Source: JBBKWJ01 sp037968895 (GTDB lineage Bacteria; Actinomycetota; Acidimicrobiia; Acidimicrobiales; SZUA-35). Taken from it: a stretch of DNA of 64,000 bases. The DNA lies in NCBI GenBank assembly GCA_037968895.1, contig JBBKWJ010000286.1:9695-73694 (forward strand), read 5' to 3'. Under the pieces are notes generated by a model. The model saw only the letters and a program-made list of their open reading frames with translations. It was not told where the DNA came from and did not search any database. Shown here one piece after another: positions 8,866 through 16,727 of the stretch. How positions within the stretch are numbered: the stretch's first letter is position 1; every line of letters begins with the position of its first letter. The translations under genes were made by a program, and so were the position numbers.

Positions 8866-9017
8866 GTGGTGACGCCTCTGCTGAGCAAGATCGCATAGAC
8901 CGAGAACCAAAGAAGGATGAGTATCACGACGAAGATTGCAAGCAAGAAGAGCGTGCCCGTTGGCTTGAAATGCTCTTCGTTTGATGCTTCGTCAAGGTCA
9001 GCGTCTGGACTGCTCAC
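8862..9017 (-). CDS. Small single-helix oxidase subunit (IIa-like)
   Basis: 51 aa, GTG at 9017, TGA at 8862-8864 overlapping the subunit II start. A charged N-terminus (VSSPDADLDEASNEEHF) precedes one strong transmembrane helix (LFLLAIFVVILILLWFSVYAILL). A GGGGAG ribosome-binding site lies 9 bases before the start. Thermus ba3 oxidase has a 34-residue single-helix subunit IIa. Size, topology and position first in this oxidase operon suggest the same role, although sequence similarity cannot be judged by eye. Translational coupling to subunit II argues that it is real. Confidence 0.8.
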   Translation of the reverse strand: MSSPDADLDEASNEEHFKPTGTLFLLAIFVVILILLWFSVYAILLSRGVTT

Positions 9018-9117
9018 GCGCTTGTTCTCCCCGGTTGATTACGACCTAGGCATGCTCGCAAGCGCACACGACGTCAAATAGGGACCAAGTGCTCTAAATC
9101 CGGCGCGCCCCTGCTCC

Positions 9118-9123
9118 TAGGTT
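9118..9123 (+). promoter_or_regulatory. Probable -10 box of the bc-type operon
   Basis: TAGGTT matches the TAnnnT pattern seen repeatedly in this window and would place the transcript start near 9130. That leaves a leader of about 29 bases containing the GAGGAG ribosome-binding site at 9148-9153. No clear -35 is visible. It sits in the divergent spacer shared with the oxidase operon (9018-9158). Confidence 0.4.
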
Positions 9124-9158
9124 CGTTCAAGACACTTACGCCGGACTGAGGAGTGGCA

Positions 9159-9971
9159 ATGAACCGAGCCCATCGGGTTCTGGCAATACGGAGAGCGCTC
9201 ATCCTTCTTCTTGGTTTGGCGCTCGTTTTCGTTGTTGCCACACCGAGCTCAGCCCAGACAGACGAGCCAGCCAGCGCAGCGGAGGGCGAAGAAGCTGCCG
9301 ATCCCGAAGACGAAGCTCAGAATCAAAAGCTAAGAGATGGCGAAGAGGTCTACGCCGCCGTGTGCCAGTCGTGCCACCAGCCGGGCGGCGTTGGCCTCAG
9401 CGGTCAATTCCCCGCCCTAAAGGGAAATCCGAATGCGACTGATGCTGCCTATGTTGAAGATGTCGTCACCAACGGCAAGTCCGGCGAGATAACTGTCAAC
9501 GGCGAAACCTTCAATGGCGTGATGCCGCCGTTCTCGACACTTTCAGACGACGACATCGCCAGCGTCGTTGCCTATGTCACTAACGATCTCGTGGCGCCCG
9601 CAGCAGTAGGAGCCGTCGTCGGCCCTACCGGTCCGGTCGCTGGCACCGAACTCCCTGGGTTCGCCAACACCACTTATTACATCGCATTCGCGATGGCGGC
9701 CTTTGTCGCACTCCTTGTTCTTGGCCCGCGCCTTGCTTCGCAGAACGACCGCCTCGACACCCCCTGGTTCGATGTCGGCCTCAAGACCACAACCATCGTC
9801 CTCGGGTTTGTTATCGGAACCGTCTTCATCCCTAACTGGGCGATGCAGTCCAGCACCGTTAGCAAACTCGACCGACCGATCCAGGATCTCATCGGCTCTG
9901 GCCTGTGGATCGGGGGCCTTGGCATCGGCCTCTGGACCCTCTGGTACACCCACCGAGAGTCGAGGATCTAA
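9159..9971 (+). CDS. Membrane-anchored cytochrome c with three C-terminal helices
   Basis: 270 aa from the ATG at 9159, which follows GAGGAG (9148-9153) by 5 bases; a GTG two codons earlier would overlap that site. A signal peptide (cleavage near SSAQ, about residue 33) and an acidic linker lead to a class I haem c domain with CQSCH (69-73) and a likely Met ligand in GVMPPF. The last 100 residues hold about three transmembrane helices. First gene of the bc-type operon, coupled to the flavoprotein by a TAATG overlap. It probably plays the cytochrome c1/f-like role or links the complex to the oxidase. Confidence 0.88.
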   Translation: MNRAHRVLAIRRALILLLGLALVFVVATPSSAQTDEPASAAEGEEAADPEDEAQNQKLRDGEEVYAAVCQSCHQPGGVGLSGQFPALKGNPNATDAAYVEDVVTNGKSGEITVNGETFNGVMPPFSTLSDDDIASVVAYVTNDLVAPAAVGAVVGPTGPVAGTELPGFANTTYYIAFAMAAFVALLVLGPRLASQNDRLDTPWFDVGLKTTTIVLGFVIGTVFIPNWAMQSSTVSKLDRPIQDLIGSGLWIGGLGIGLWTLWYTHRESRI

Positions 9972-11785
9972 TGGCAGACAACGCCGGGCTGGAGTTCTAC
10001 GACCAAAACATCCCGTGCCTCGCGGCGTGCCCCGTGCACACAAACGCTGGCATGTACGTTGCGGCCATTGCTGACGGCGACGACGAGCAGGCCTATCTCA
10101 CCGCCCGAATGCCGAATCCTTTCGCCTCCGTGTGTGGCCGGGTGTGCGCCGCTCCATGCGAAGACGCGTGCCGGCGGGGCGAGATCGATCGCCCTATCGC
10201 AATCAGGGCGCTAAAGCGTTTCGTCACCGAGCAGTTTGGCCCTGAGTCAGGCAATGTCGAAGAAGGCAGCGCTGTTTGGAACAAAGTGGTCGCCCCGCCA
10301 GCTCACGAGCGCCCGGAAAGCATTGGCATTGTCGGTGGCGGCCCCGCCGGTATGGCGTGCGCGCACGACCTCCGCCGCTGGGGTTACCAAGTCACGGTGT
10401 ATGAGGCAACCGACAAGCTTGGCGGCGCTATGTGGCTCGGCATTCCCGAGTATCGCCTCGATCGCGGAGTTCTTGCTGGCGACATCGACGCCATAGTCAA
10501 CCTTGGTGTCGAGGTGCAGTACAACACCAGACTCGGCCGGGACGTCACGCTCGACGAGCTACGCGAACGCCACGACGCAGTCTTCCTCGGTATCGGCGCA
10601 ACCCTCGGCCGTGGCCTCGATGTCGAAGGCCACGACGCCGATGGCGTGTTTAAGGCAATTGAGTTCCTGATCAACATGAACCGGGGCTTTGAAGTCAATA
10701 TTGGCGAGCGGGTCATTGTGATTGGTGGCGGCGACGTCGCCATGGACGCAGCCCGAACCGCACTTCGGGCCGACGACTATTCCGACAAGCGTGACGAGGA
10801 TGGCCCACACCCTGCCGCTCTCGATGAGCGTTCGCCGATGACAGAAGCATTCGACGTTGCTCGCACCGCAGCTCGGTCAGGAGCACGGCACGTCACGATC
10901 ATGTCGCTCGAAGATCGCGAAGAGATGCCAGCCCACGACTTCGAGGTTGAGGAAGCCGAACACGAAGGCATTGACTTCCTCCCCCGCCGTGGTCCGAAGT
11001 CGATCAAGGTGAAAGACGGCAAGGTCGTTGGTCTTGAAACCATTGGCGTCCGCTCCGTCTTCGACGCTGACGGCAAGTTCAGCCCCGACTTCGACACCGA
11101 CGATGTGCAGGTCACCGAGGCCGACACCATCATTCTCGCGATCGGTCAGGCGATCGATCTCGATTCGCTCGGCAATGACGGACCCGAGATCAGTCCTCGC
11201 CGCACCATCCAGATCGACTGGGTAACCGGCGAGACCTCGATGCCAGGCATCTGGTCAGGTGGCGATGCGGCAAAAGGGCCTCGCACTCTGATCGACGCCA
11301 TCGCAGACGGTCGACGTTCGGCCGAGTCAATCCACCGCTCCTTTGGTGGCGAAGTTGAAGCCGACAAGCCAGGCAAGATGGTGCAACTCCAGCAGTTCCA
11401 CCGCCTCGATGACACCTACGACCGAGTCAATCGCCTCGACGTGCCAACACTCGATACTGGCCGCCGCATGGGCTTGGCCGAGGTTGAGCTTGGCTTCACT
11501 CCCGAGCAGGCACGATGCGAGGCAAATCGCTGCCTTCGCTGCTTTGCCAACATTCTGCTCGAGACCGAAAAGTGCGTGTTGTGCGCCCTCTGTGCCGACG
11601 TCTGCCCCGTAGACGTCATTTCGCTGGTCCCTTCAGAAGAGATTGATCCTGAGGTTCATGGCGGCACGGCCCTGCTCCTCGACGAGACCGCCTGCATCCG
11701 TTGCGGACTCTGTATTGAACGATGCCCACCTGATGCGCTGTCGATGGGAATGTGGACAGGAGTTGGTGTTCCGAAATGGACGTAG
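9971..11785 (+). CDS. GltD-like FAD/NAD(P) oxidoreductase with C-terminal 2[4Fe-4S] ferredoxin domain
   Basis: 604 aa, ATG sharing its first base with the preceding TAA. The GltD/NfnB architecture is complete: N-terminal Fe-S cysteines (C16, C20; C55, C59, C63, C67 in CGRVCAAPCEDAC), FAD-binding GGGPAG (about 122-127), NAD(P)-binding GGGDVAMD (about 252-259), and an 8Fe ferredoxin tail (C535-C545 CVLCALCADVCP; C575-C585 CIRCGLCIERCP). No glutamate synthase large subunit is nearby; cytochrome b6 follows with a 10-base overlap. The placement suggests an NAD(P)H or ferredoxin module docking on the b6f-type complex. NAD(P)-FAD subunits have been reported in some anammox bc gene clusters. Direction of electron flow is unknown. 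Confidence 0.9.
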   Translation: MADNAGLEFYDQNIPCLAACPVHTNAGMYVAAIADGDDEQAYLTARMPNPFASVCGRVCAAPCEDACRRGEIDRPIAIRALKRFVTEQFGPESGNVEEGSAVWNKVVAPPAHERPESIGIVGGGPAGMACAHDLRRWGYQVTVYEATDKLGGAMWLGIPEYRLDRGVLAGDIDAIVNLGVEVQYNTRLGRDVTLDELRERHDAVFLGIGATLGRGLDVEGHDADGVFKAIEFLINMNRGFEVNIGERVIVIGGGDVAMDAARTALRADDYSDKRDEDGPHPAALDERSPMTEAFDVARTAARSGARHVTIMSLEDREEMPAHDFEVEEAEHEGIDFLPRRGPKSIKVKDGKVVGLETIGVRSVFDADGKFSPDFDTDDVQVTEADTIILAIGQAIDLDSLGNDGPEISPRRTIQIDWVTGETSMPGIWSGGDAAKGPRTLIDAIADGRRSAESIHRSFGGEVEADKPGKMVQLQQFHRLDDTYDRVNRLDVPTLDTGRRMGLAEVELGFTPEQARCEANRCLRCFANILLETEKCVLCALCADVCPVDVISLVPSEEIDPEVHGGTALLLDETACIRCGLCIERCPPDALSMGMWTGVGVPKWT

Positions 11786-12531
11786 TCAATAAGGAAAGCG
11801 GAGACCTGTTTGATCGGCTGCGCGAAACTCGCGTTGGCCGTTCGATCTGGCGAACTCCGCGAAAGATCACGCCACGCGATCGAGCGGCTGGCCACTGGTC
11901 GAGCTTCGCCCTCCACATCTACCCAGTCAAGGTTCGCAAAGCCGAGCTCGGATTCAAGTATTCCTGGTACTTGGGCGTCATCTCGACCGTGCTGTTTGCC
12001 TCGCTCGTCTTCTCGGGCATCGTCCTGATGTTCTTCTACGTCCCGTCACCCGGTTCGGCATACACCAACATCCAGACACTGCAGACCGAGGTCGCATTCG
12101 GCCAATACCTTCGCAACGTCCACCGCTGGTCAGCCCATCTCATGGTGCTGGCGGTGGCGATGCACATGGCCAAGGTCTTCTATCGAGGTGCCTACAAGGC
12201 GCCTCGCGAGTTCAACTGGGTTATCGGTGTTGTGCTCCTCGTCATGACGCTGTTTATGTCGTTCACTGGCTACCTCCTCCCCTGGGATCAGCTCGCCTAC
12301 TGGGCCGTCACCGTCGGTACCGAAATGGCAGCGTATGTGCCATTTGCTGGAGCGAAGACCCAAACCATGCTGCTCGGCGGACCAGCCGTCGGGTCAGCAA
12401 CCCTGCTCCGTTTCTATGTTCTGCATGTCGCCGTGCTTCCACTCATGATGGTGATGGCCCTCACCATTCACCTGTGGCGCTGGCGCAAGGACTCAATGCT
12501 CGATCTCGACCGTGGAGAGCCCAATGACTGA
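11776..12531 (+). CDS. Cytochrome b6-type subunit of split bc complex
   Basis: 251 aa from the ATG at 11776, which overlaps the flavoprotein stop. Four-helix cytochrome b N-domain with two haem-ligating His pairs: NVHRWSAHLMVLAVAMH (HX13H) on helix B and VLHVAVLPLMMVMALTIH (HX14H) on helix D. The X14 spacing is the b6f hallmark, in contrast to the X13 pairs of the 748-aa fusion. FTGYLLPWDQLAYWAVTVGTE is the conserved quinol-site region. With the next gene (subunit IV) it forms a split cytochrome b, carrying quinol electrons across the membrane. Confidence 0.94.
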   Translation: MDVVNKESGDLFDRLRETRVGRSIWRTPRKITPRDRAAGHWSSFALHIYPVKVRKAELGFKYSWYLGVISTVLFASLVFSGIVLMFFYVPSPGSAYTNIQTLQTEVAFGQYLRNVHRWSAHLMVLAVAMHMAKVFYRGAYKAPREFNWVIGVVLLVMTLFMSFTGYLLPWDQLAYWAVTVGTEMAAYVPFAGAKTQTMLLGGPAVGSATLLRFYVLHVAVLPLMMVMALTIHLWRWRKDSMLDLDRGEPND

Positions 12532-13105
12532 GAAGACCGAGTCAAAGGACACCGAGACCAAGGTGACTCTTGGGCTAAAGCCAGCCACGACGAGTAGCCC
12601 GACCGTGCTCGAAGGGCGTCGAGTCCTCGGCATGGTGCCGGGCAAGCCAGTCGCTGGTGTGCGCAAAGATCCAGCGGAGGATGACAACGTCCTCGTCTAT
12701 CCCCACCTGCTCGTCCGCCACGCCGTAGCAGCGCTCGTCACGCTCCTGACCGTGATGGTCATCGCGGTTCTGTTCGATGCGCCACTTCGAGCGATCGCCA
12801 ACCCGACAGTCACTCCAAACCCAGAGAAGGCGCCCTGGTACTTCGCAGCTCTGCAGGAACTACTTGCGCACTTCCATCCACTCGTTGCCGGCGTGCTCAT
12901 TCCCGGCGCAATCATCATTGGCTTGGTCGCGCTTCCTTACATCGACCGCAGCCTGTACATACGGGCGTCACACCGTCGAGTTGCGGTATCGACCTTCACA
13001 ACCTTCATGGTGATCTGGATCATCCTGACGATTATCGGCTTCGCCTTCCGCGGTCCCAACTGGGGCTGGGTATGGCCTTGGCAAGAATGGCACGGTGAAC
13101 TATGA
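12524..13105 (+). CDS. Subunit IV-like cytochrome b C-terminal domain protein
   Basis: 193 aa. GGAGAG lies 4 bases before the ATG at 12524, inside the end of the b6 gene. A long charged N-terminal extension (about 70 residues, unlike plant PetD) is followed by three transmembrane helices. The quinol-oxidation motif region reads NPEKAPWYFAALQELL, the APWYF form of the PEWY loop, then HFHPLVAGVLIPG. It completes the cytochrome b core with the preceding b6 gene, and its stop overlaps the Rieske start (ATGA). Confidence 0.9.
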   Translation: MTEKTESKDTETKVTLGLKPATTSSPTVLEGRRVLGMVPGKPVAGVRKDPAEDDNVLVYPHLLVRHAVAALVTLLTVMVIAVLFDAPLRAIANPTVTPNPEKAPWYFAALQELLAHFHPLVAGVLIPGAIIIGLVALPYIDRSLYIRASHRRVAVSTFTTFMVIWIILTIIGFAFRGPNWGWVWPWQEWHGEL

Positions 13106-13608
13106 GTGAGACTCTCAAGCGACGCCAGTTCGTATCCCGTATCTGGATGGCCGGTGCTGGCCTCATTGGTGCCGCTGGTGCGTGGACCGGATGGGAACTC
13201 CTTCAACCACTCGCAACCACCGGATTCGGTGGCAAGGTCCGAGCGCTACTGCCTGATGCTGTCCCCGAGGGTGGTGTCATTGAGGTCCCGGCCGCTCGTG
13301 CGTACCTCGCACGAATCAACGGTGAGATCGTTGCGATCTCAGAGAAGTGCACTCATCTTGGTTGCCGCGTCCCTTACTGCGACTCATCGGGCCAGTTCGA
13401 GTGCCCATGCCACGGGTCAAACTTCAATCGGGCCGGCGACTATCGATCGGGACCAGCACCACGAGGGCTCGACTACTACCCGACCGAGGTCGGCGATGAC
13501 GGCATGATCTACATCGACACCGGAGTCAAGATCGACGGAGCTGCGCCCGGTGGCGAGCAGATCGACGAACCACAAACCGGGCCCATGTGCGCCGGAGGTG
13601 GACACTGA
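13102..13608 (+). CDS. Rieske [2Fe-2S] protein of the bc-type complex
   Basis: 168 aa. An N-terminal RRQF segment and one hydrophobic helix (possibly a Tat-type uncleaved anchor) lead to the Rieske fold. Both cluster boxes are intact: CTHLGC at about 83-88 and CPCHGS at about 101-106, giving two Cys and two His ligands plus the disulfide pair. It takes one electron from quinol and passes it to cytochrome c. Coupled by ATGA to subunit IV and by TGATG to the next cytochrome c. Confidence 0.95.
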   Translation: MSETLKRRQFVSRIWMAGAGLIGAAGAWTGWELLQPLATTGFGGKVRALLPDAVPEGGVIEVPAARAYLARINGEIVAISEKCTHLGCRVPYCDSSGQFECPCHGSNFNRAGDYRSGPAPRGLDYYPTEVGDDGMIYIDTGVKIDGAAPGGEQIDEPQTGPMCAGGGH

Positions 13609-14105
13609 TGCAATACGGAGGAGAAGACGAGGAACTCGAAGCCTCGACAACCAAAGTGATGACTATCGGCGCGGTCCTACTCGTGTCCTTCGCTCTCATC
13701 TTTCCGCTCTACCGCTTCTTCGAGCCAAGCAACCGTGACGCGTCTCGTGAGACGCACTTGCAATCGCTAGCGGCCGAAGGCGAGAACACCTGGGGCTTCA
13801 ACTGCGCCTCATGTCACGGGCTTTCTGGCCAAGGCGGCACGGCACCGGCGCTGAACTCGAAAGAGTTCTTGCAAGCAGCCACCGATCTACAGATCGAGCA
13901 GTTCGTGTCAGTCGGATTGCCAGGCACCCAGATGTCAGCCTTCTCGCAAGACTTTGCCGGGCCGCTCACCAGCGCCCAGATCAAAGCGGTCACGACCTAT
14001 ATTCGGTCGTGGGAGCCAGACGCTCCGTCGAACCCCGATTGGCGCCTCGGCGCTCCCGTTGAAGCCGCCGCAGGCGACACGACCGGGACAACAGTCGAGG
14101 AATAG
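13608..14105 (+). CDS. Membrane-anchored monohaem cytochrome c
   Basis: 165 aa from the ATG at 13608 overlapping the Rieske TGA. One N-terminal transmembrane anchor (about 18-38) precedes a class I cytochrome c domain with CASCH and a methionine (TQMSAF) suited as sixth ligand. Last gene of the six-gene operon. With the first cytochrome of the operon it gives the complex two c-type domains, which may relay electrons directly to CuA of the ba3 oxidase as in actinobacterial supercomplexes (inference). Confidence 0.9.
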   Translation: MQYGGEDEELEASTTKVMTIGAVLLVSFALIFPLYRFFEPSNRDASRETHLQSLAAEGENTWGFNCASCHGLSGQGGTAPALNSKEFLQAATDLQIEQFVSVGLPGTQMSAFSQDFAGPLTSAQIKAVTTYIRSWEPDAPSNPDWRLGAPVEAAAGDTTGTTVEE

Positions 14106-14123
14106 TCCGAACCGCGGGTGTGA

Positions 14124-14129
14124 TATACC
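14124..14129 (+). promoter_or_regulatory. Probable -10 box for a leaderless transcript
   Basis: TATACC, preceded by a TGA extension, ends 7 bases before the GTG at 14137. The spacing matches the other leaderless promoters of this window, and no ribosome-binding site with usable spacing is present. It supports GTG 14137 as the start. Confidence 0.45.
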
Positions 14130-14136
14130 TCTGAGG

Positions 14137-15357
14137 GTGTCAGAGACCACCCGATTCGGGTTCCGCATCAAGCCAGACGAGCGAGCAGACGCCGGCTGGC
14201 AGATTGATGCCAGCCGCTTCGAACGCTTTCCCCAACGCGACGACGTCTTCAATCGTTCTTGGTGGGACGAGCGAATCCGCTCGACGACAACCGAACGCTT
14301 CTTTCAGTCATACCGAGAGCCGCTACTCGAATGGCGCAAGGCGAGAGGTTTCCGTCGCAAAGACTACGCGTTGCGAAACGCGGCCTGGCATGGCGCCGAC
14401 ATCTTCGCCGAACTGAAAGAAGCTGAAGATAGACGCGAGGGGTTCCTTGATCCTCTAAGCGTGTTGCGTGACGCCTCAGACGAGAAGATGCCGGTCGATG
14501 ACCCGGTGCAAGAAGCGATTGAGCTTAAGCAGGTAGCCAAGACGCTCGGCGCGGACCTTGTTGGCATCACCTCGGCCGACGACCGCTGGCTTTATGCCAG
14601 TCGCTACTCACGAGCGGTTGATGGCCCAAAGCCAAACCCGATGGACGAAAGCCTGACGCAAGTGATCGTCGTTGGCCAGGCGATGGACCGCTCCATGATC
14701 GCCACCGCACCTTCGGCTCTCGCAGGAGCCGCGACCGGGCTTGGCTACTCCCAAGATGTAATCGTGCTGCTTGCCATCTCGCAGTACATCAGGAACCTCG
14801 GCTACCAGGCGGTGCCAACGCTAAACGACACGGCCCTGGCTATTCCGTACGCCATCAAGGCCGGGCTCGGCGAATACGGCCGTCACGGACTTGTGATCAC
14901 ACCCGAGCACGGGTCAAACGTTCGATTCGGCAAGATCTTCACTGACCTTCCGCTGGCGATCGACTCGCCGATTCGTTTTGGTGTCGAGGAGATGTGCGGC
15001 CTCTGCAATGCCTGCGCCGAAGCCTGCCCGTCGAGCGCAATTCCCCACGACGAGCCGTCCGACCACCGGCACAACCAGTCGAACATCAAGGGGATCACCA
15101 AGTGGACCGTCGATGGTGAAGCCTGCTTCGGCTATTGGGCCAAGATCAACAGCGACTGCTCGGTCTGCATCAGGGTCTGTCCTTACACTCGCGACTATTC
15201 GACGCTCGAGAGCAAGCTATGGAGCAGACTCGCACAAGGGCGAGGACGACGGCTTGCGCTGTGGTGGGACCGCCGCTCTGAACGAGGCGCTCGGGTGAAG
15301 AGTTCCGAATGGTGGGGTACGACCACTCCGGTGGAACTGACCGTCAAGCCGAGCTAG
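14137..15357 (+). CDS. Reductive dehalogenase-like (RdhA/QueG-superfamily) Fe-S corrinoid-type protein
   Basis: 406 aa from the GTG at 14137. The C-terminal half carries CGLCNACAEACP and then a spaced second set ending CSVCIRVCP, the two-cluster pattern of reductive dehalogenases. A central QueG/RdhA-like region includes GITSADDRWLYASRYS, NDTALAIPYAIKAGLGEYGRHGLVITPEHG and RFGKIFTDLPL. There is no Tat signal or membrane anchor partner, unlike respiratory RdhA, so it should be cytosolic. The N-terminal 90 residues are charged and absent from QueG. Substrate unknown; epoxyqueuosine reductase is less likely because of the N-terminal part and motif spacing. Confidence 0.75.
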   Translation: MSETTRFGFRIKPDERADAGWQIDASRFERFPQRDDVFNRSWWDERIRSTTTERFFQSYREPLLEWRKARGFRRKDYALRNAAWHGADIFAELKEAEDRREGFLDPLSVLRDASDEKMPVDDPVQEAIELKQVAKTLGADLVGITSADDRWLYASRYSRAVDGPKPNPMDESLTQVIVVGQAMDRSMIATAPSALAGAATGLGYSQDVIVLLAISQYIRNLGYQAVPTLNDTALAIPYAIKAGLGEYGRHGLVITPEHGSNVRFGKIFTDLPLAIDSPIRFGVEEMCGLCNACAEACPSSAIPHDEPSDHRHNQSNIKGITKWTVDGEACFGYWAKINSDCSVCIRVCPYTRDYSTLESKLWSRLAQGRGRRLALWWDRRSERGARVKSSEWWGTTTPVELTVKPS

Positions 15358-15450
15358 GAGTGTGGGTCTGAATCGGTTGACACAATCTCGGGAAGGACTC
15401 GATCTGGTTCGGTTGTTGACCCGTGTTGTAAGTGTCTAGTTGCTGACGGT

Positions 15451-16458
15451 TCAGTTGTTGCTTGAGGGATGCCGTCGCCAGTGACACGGAGCGCACCGCA
15501 GTTGCAGTTCGTCAACAACCGTTCGCCGGCTCGTCTCAAACTCAGGCACATGATCAAACGTCAGCAACTCGCGACGTCCGCAATCTACACACACCCGATC
15601 GCGTTCCTTGACCACTCGTTTCTGCCGCGTCGTGGGATGACGATGCTTGCCAGACACGTTGATTGGCTTGCTCTCCGCGTCGTGGATCATGGCTCGAATA
15701 GTGGCTGTGTCAGCGATCCGGCCAATAACGCTGTCGGGGATCGGTGTGCCGTCATCCATCGTCGTTCCGTCACCCCGCACATGCACCACAACCTCGGTGT
15801 TGATGGTCCCGGCACCCTCGTTCAGTAGTTCTTCCAAGGCGTCTGCGTGTTGTTGGGCCAGAGTCGGCCAGGTTCCGTCGGCCTGGCGGCGTGGCTTGGA
15901 GCGCATCACCAAGCTGGTGATGATCGCAATGAACATCGAAGCCAACAACGGCGGTAACCGCATACTGATACTGACCATGCCGTCAGGGTCGTTACGCCAT
16001 TTGATTGACCGCCGTTGCCGGTGAAATTTCTCTAACGCATCAGGGTCAGACGACTTCTGTAGCCATGCGGCGATCGCACGACCCAAATCAGCTGCCGAAA
16101 CCGATTTGGCGAGGGCAACTAGTTCGGCTTCGTTCTCGACTGTGGCGACTCTGGTCAAGGTCCGGATCTTCGAATACGACAATTCACTCGCCTCAAACGC
16201 TGCCGCGGACGCGTGCAAAACCTGTAAACAACGCCCGATCCGGATCCATTCACGAGTTGTGCACGTTTCAACGTCAGCGATATCAGATAGCCATGAGGCA
16301 GCTGTTGGCGCACCTTCAAGTACCCATTCACCAGAGTCAGCGAACTGTGCGGCGAGGATCACTAACTCGTATTGGCTTCTGGCCCACACACCAGCGGTTT
16401 CGCGTAGTTTGGTCGCCAACGGCGACCGTGTTGATGGGGTTGAGAGTGTTGTGGTCAT
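15451..16458 (-). CDS. DUF222 / HNH endonuclease domain protein
   Basis: 335 aa from the ATG at 16458. The DUF222 domain occupies about 20-240 (AASWLSDIADVETCTTREWIRIG, SKIRTLTRVAT, DGMVSISMRLPP) and a C-terminal HNH domain ends the protein: VKERDRVCVDCGRRELLTFDHVPEFE, then LQLRCAPCHWRRHP. This is the multicopy actinobacterial family to which the mycobacterial REP13E12 proteins belong. The open frame extends upstream, but that part contains the promoter-like sequence shared with the DUF222 pseudogene at 42757, so the downstream ATG is preferred. Biological role of the family is unclear. Confidence 0.88.
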   Translation of the reverse strand: MTTTLSTPSTRSPLATKLRETAGVWARSQYELVILAAQFADSGEWVLEGAPTAASWLSDIADVETCTTREWIRIGRCLQVLHASAAAFEASELSYSKIRTLTRVATVENEAELVALAKSVSAADLGRAIAAWLQKSSDPDALEKFHRQRRSIKWRNDPDGMVSISMRLPPLLASMFIAIITSLVMRSKPRRQADGTWPTLAQQHADALEELLNEGAGTINTEVVVHVRGDGTTMDDGTPIPDSVIGRIADTATIRAMIHDAESKPINVSGKHRHPTTRQKRVVKERDRVCVDCGRRELLTFDHVPEFETSRRTVVDELQLRCAPCHWRRHPSSNN

Positions 16459-16517
16459 TGAAGGTTCCGCCTTTCGTTTCGAGTGGCTGCCGATTGTGTG
16501 CCGCTCGAGCTCCGCTC

Positions 16518-16544
16518 GAGTAAGCCTAATCAGGGGGTGTGACA
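16518..16544 (-). promoter_or_regulatory. Conserved promoter of the DUF222 gene family
   Basis: On the minus strand TGTCACACCCCCT (16544-16532), three bases, TAGGCT (16528-16523) and TACTC (16522-16518). The same 13-mer and layout occur at 42729-42756 before the DUF222 pseudogene. Here the leader continues about 60 bases to the ATG and begins with the palindromic CTCGAGCGGAGCTCGAG. Confidence 0.6.
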
Positions 16545-16727
16545 CTCGAAGAACAGCCCTTTTCGTCACTACGAGTGGCTGTCACGCGTCCGCAGCCACG
16601 CCTCGACCACCGAACGTGAGATATCCAGGAGGCATCGGTGAGCGTCTCGTCCGTGCGCCATCGGTGACGGCGAAGTAACGCACGCTAACCAGGATCAATA
16701 GCGACCCACGCTCCTAGTGAAGCCGAA

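Noticed and set aside
9079..9100. GGGACCAAGTGCTC as a DevR/DosR box in the divergent respiratory spacer
   Set aside because: Only one half (GGGACC) resembles the DosR consensus; the second half lacks the complementary CCC block.
16570..16727. Short minus-strand frame of 30 codons preceded by TAGCGT downstream of the DUF222 promoter region
   Set aside because: The gap from the box to the ATG is too long for a leaderless gene, no ribosome-binding site is present, and the peptide is not protein-like.
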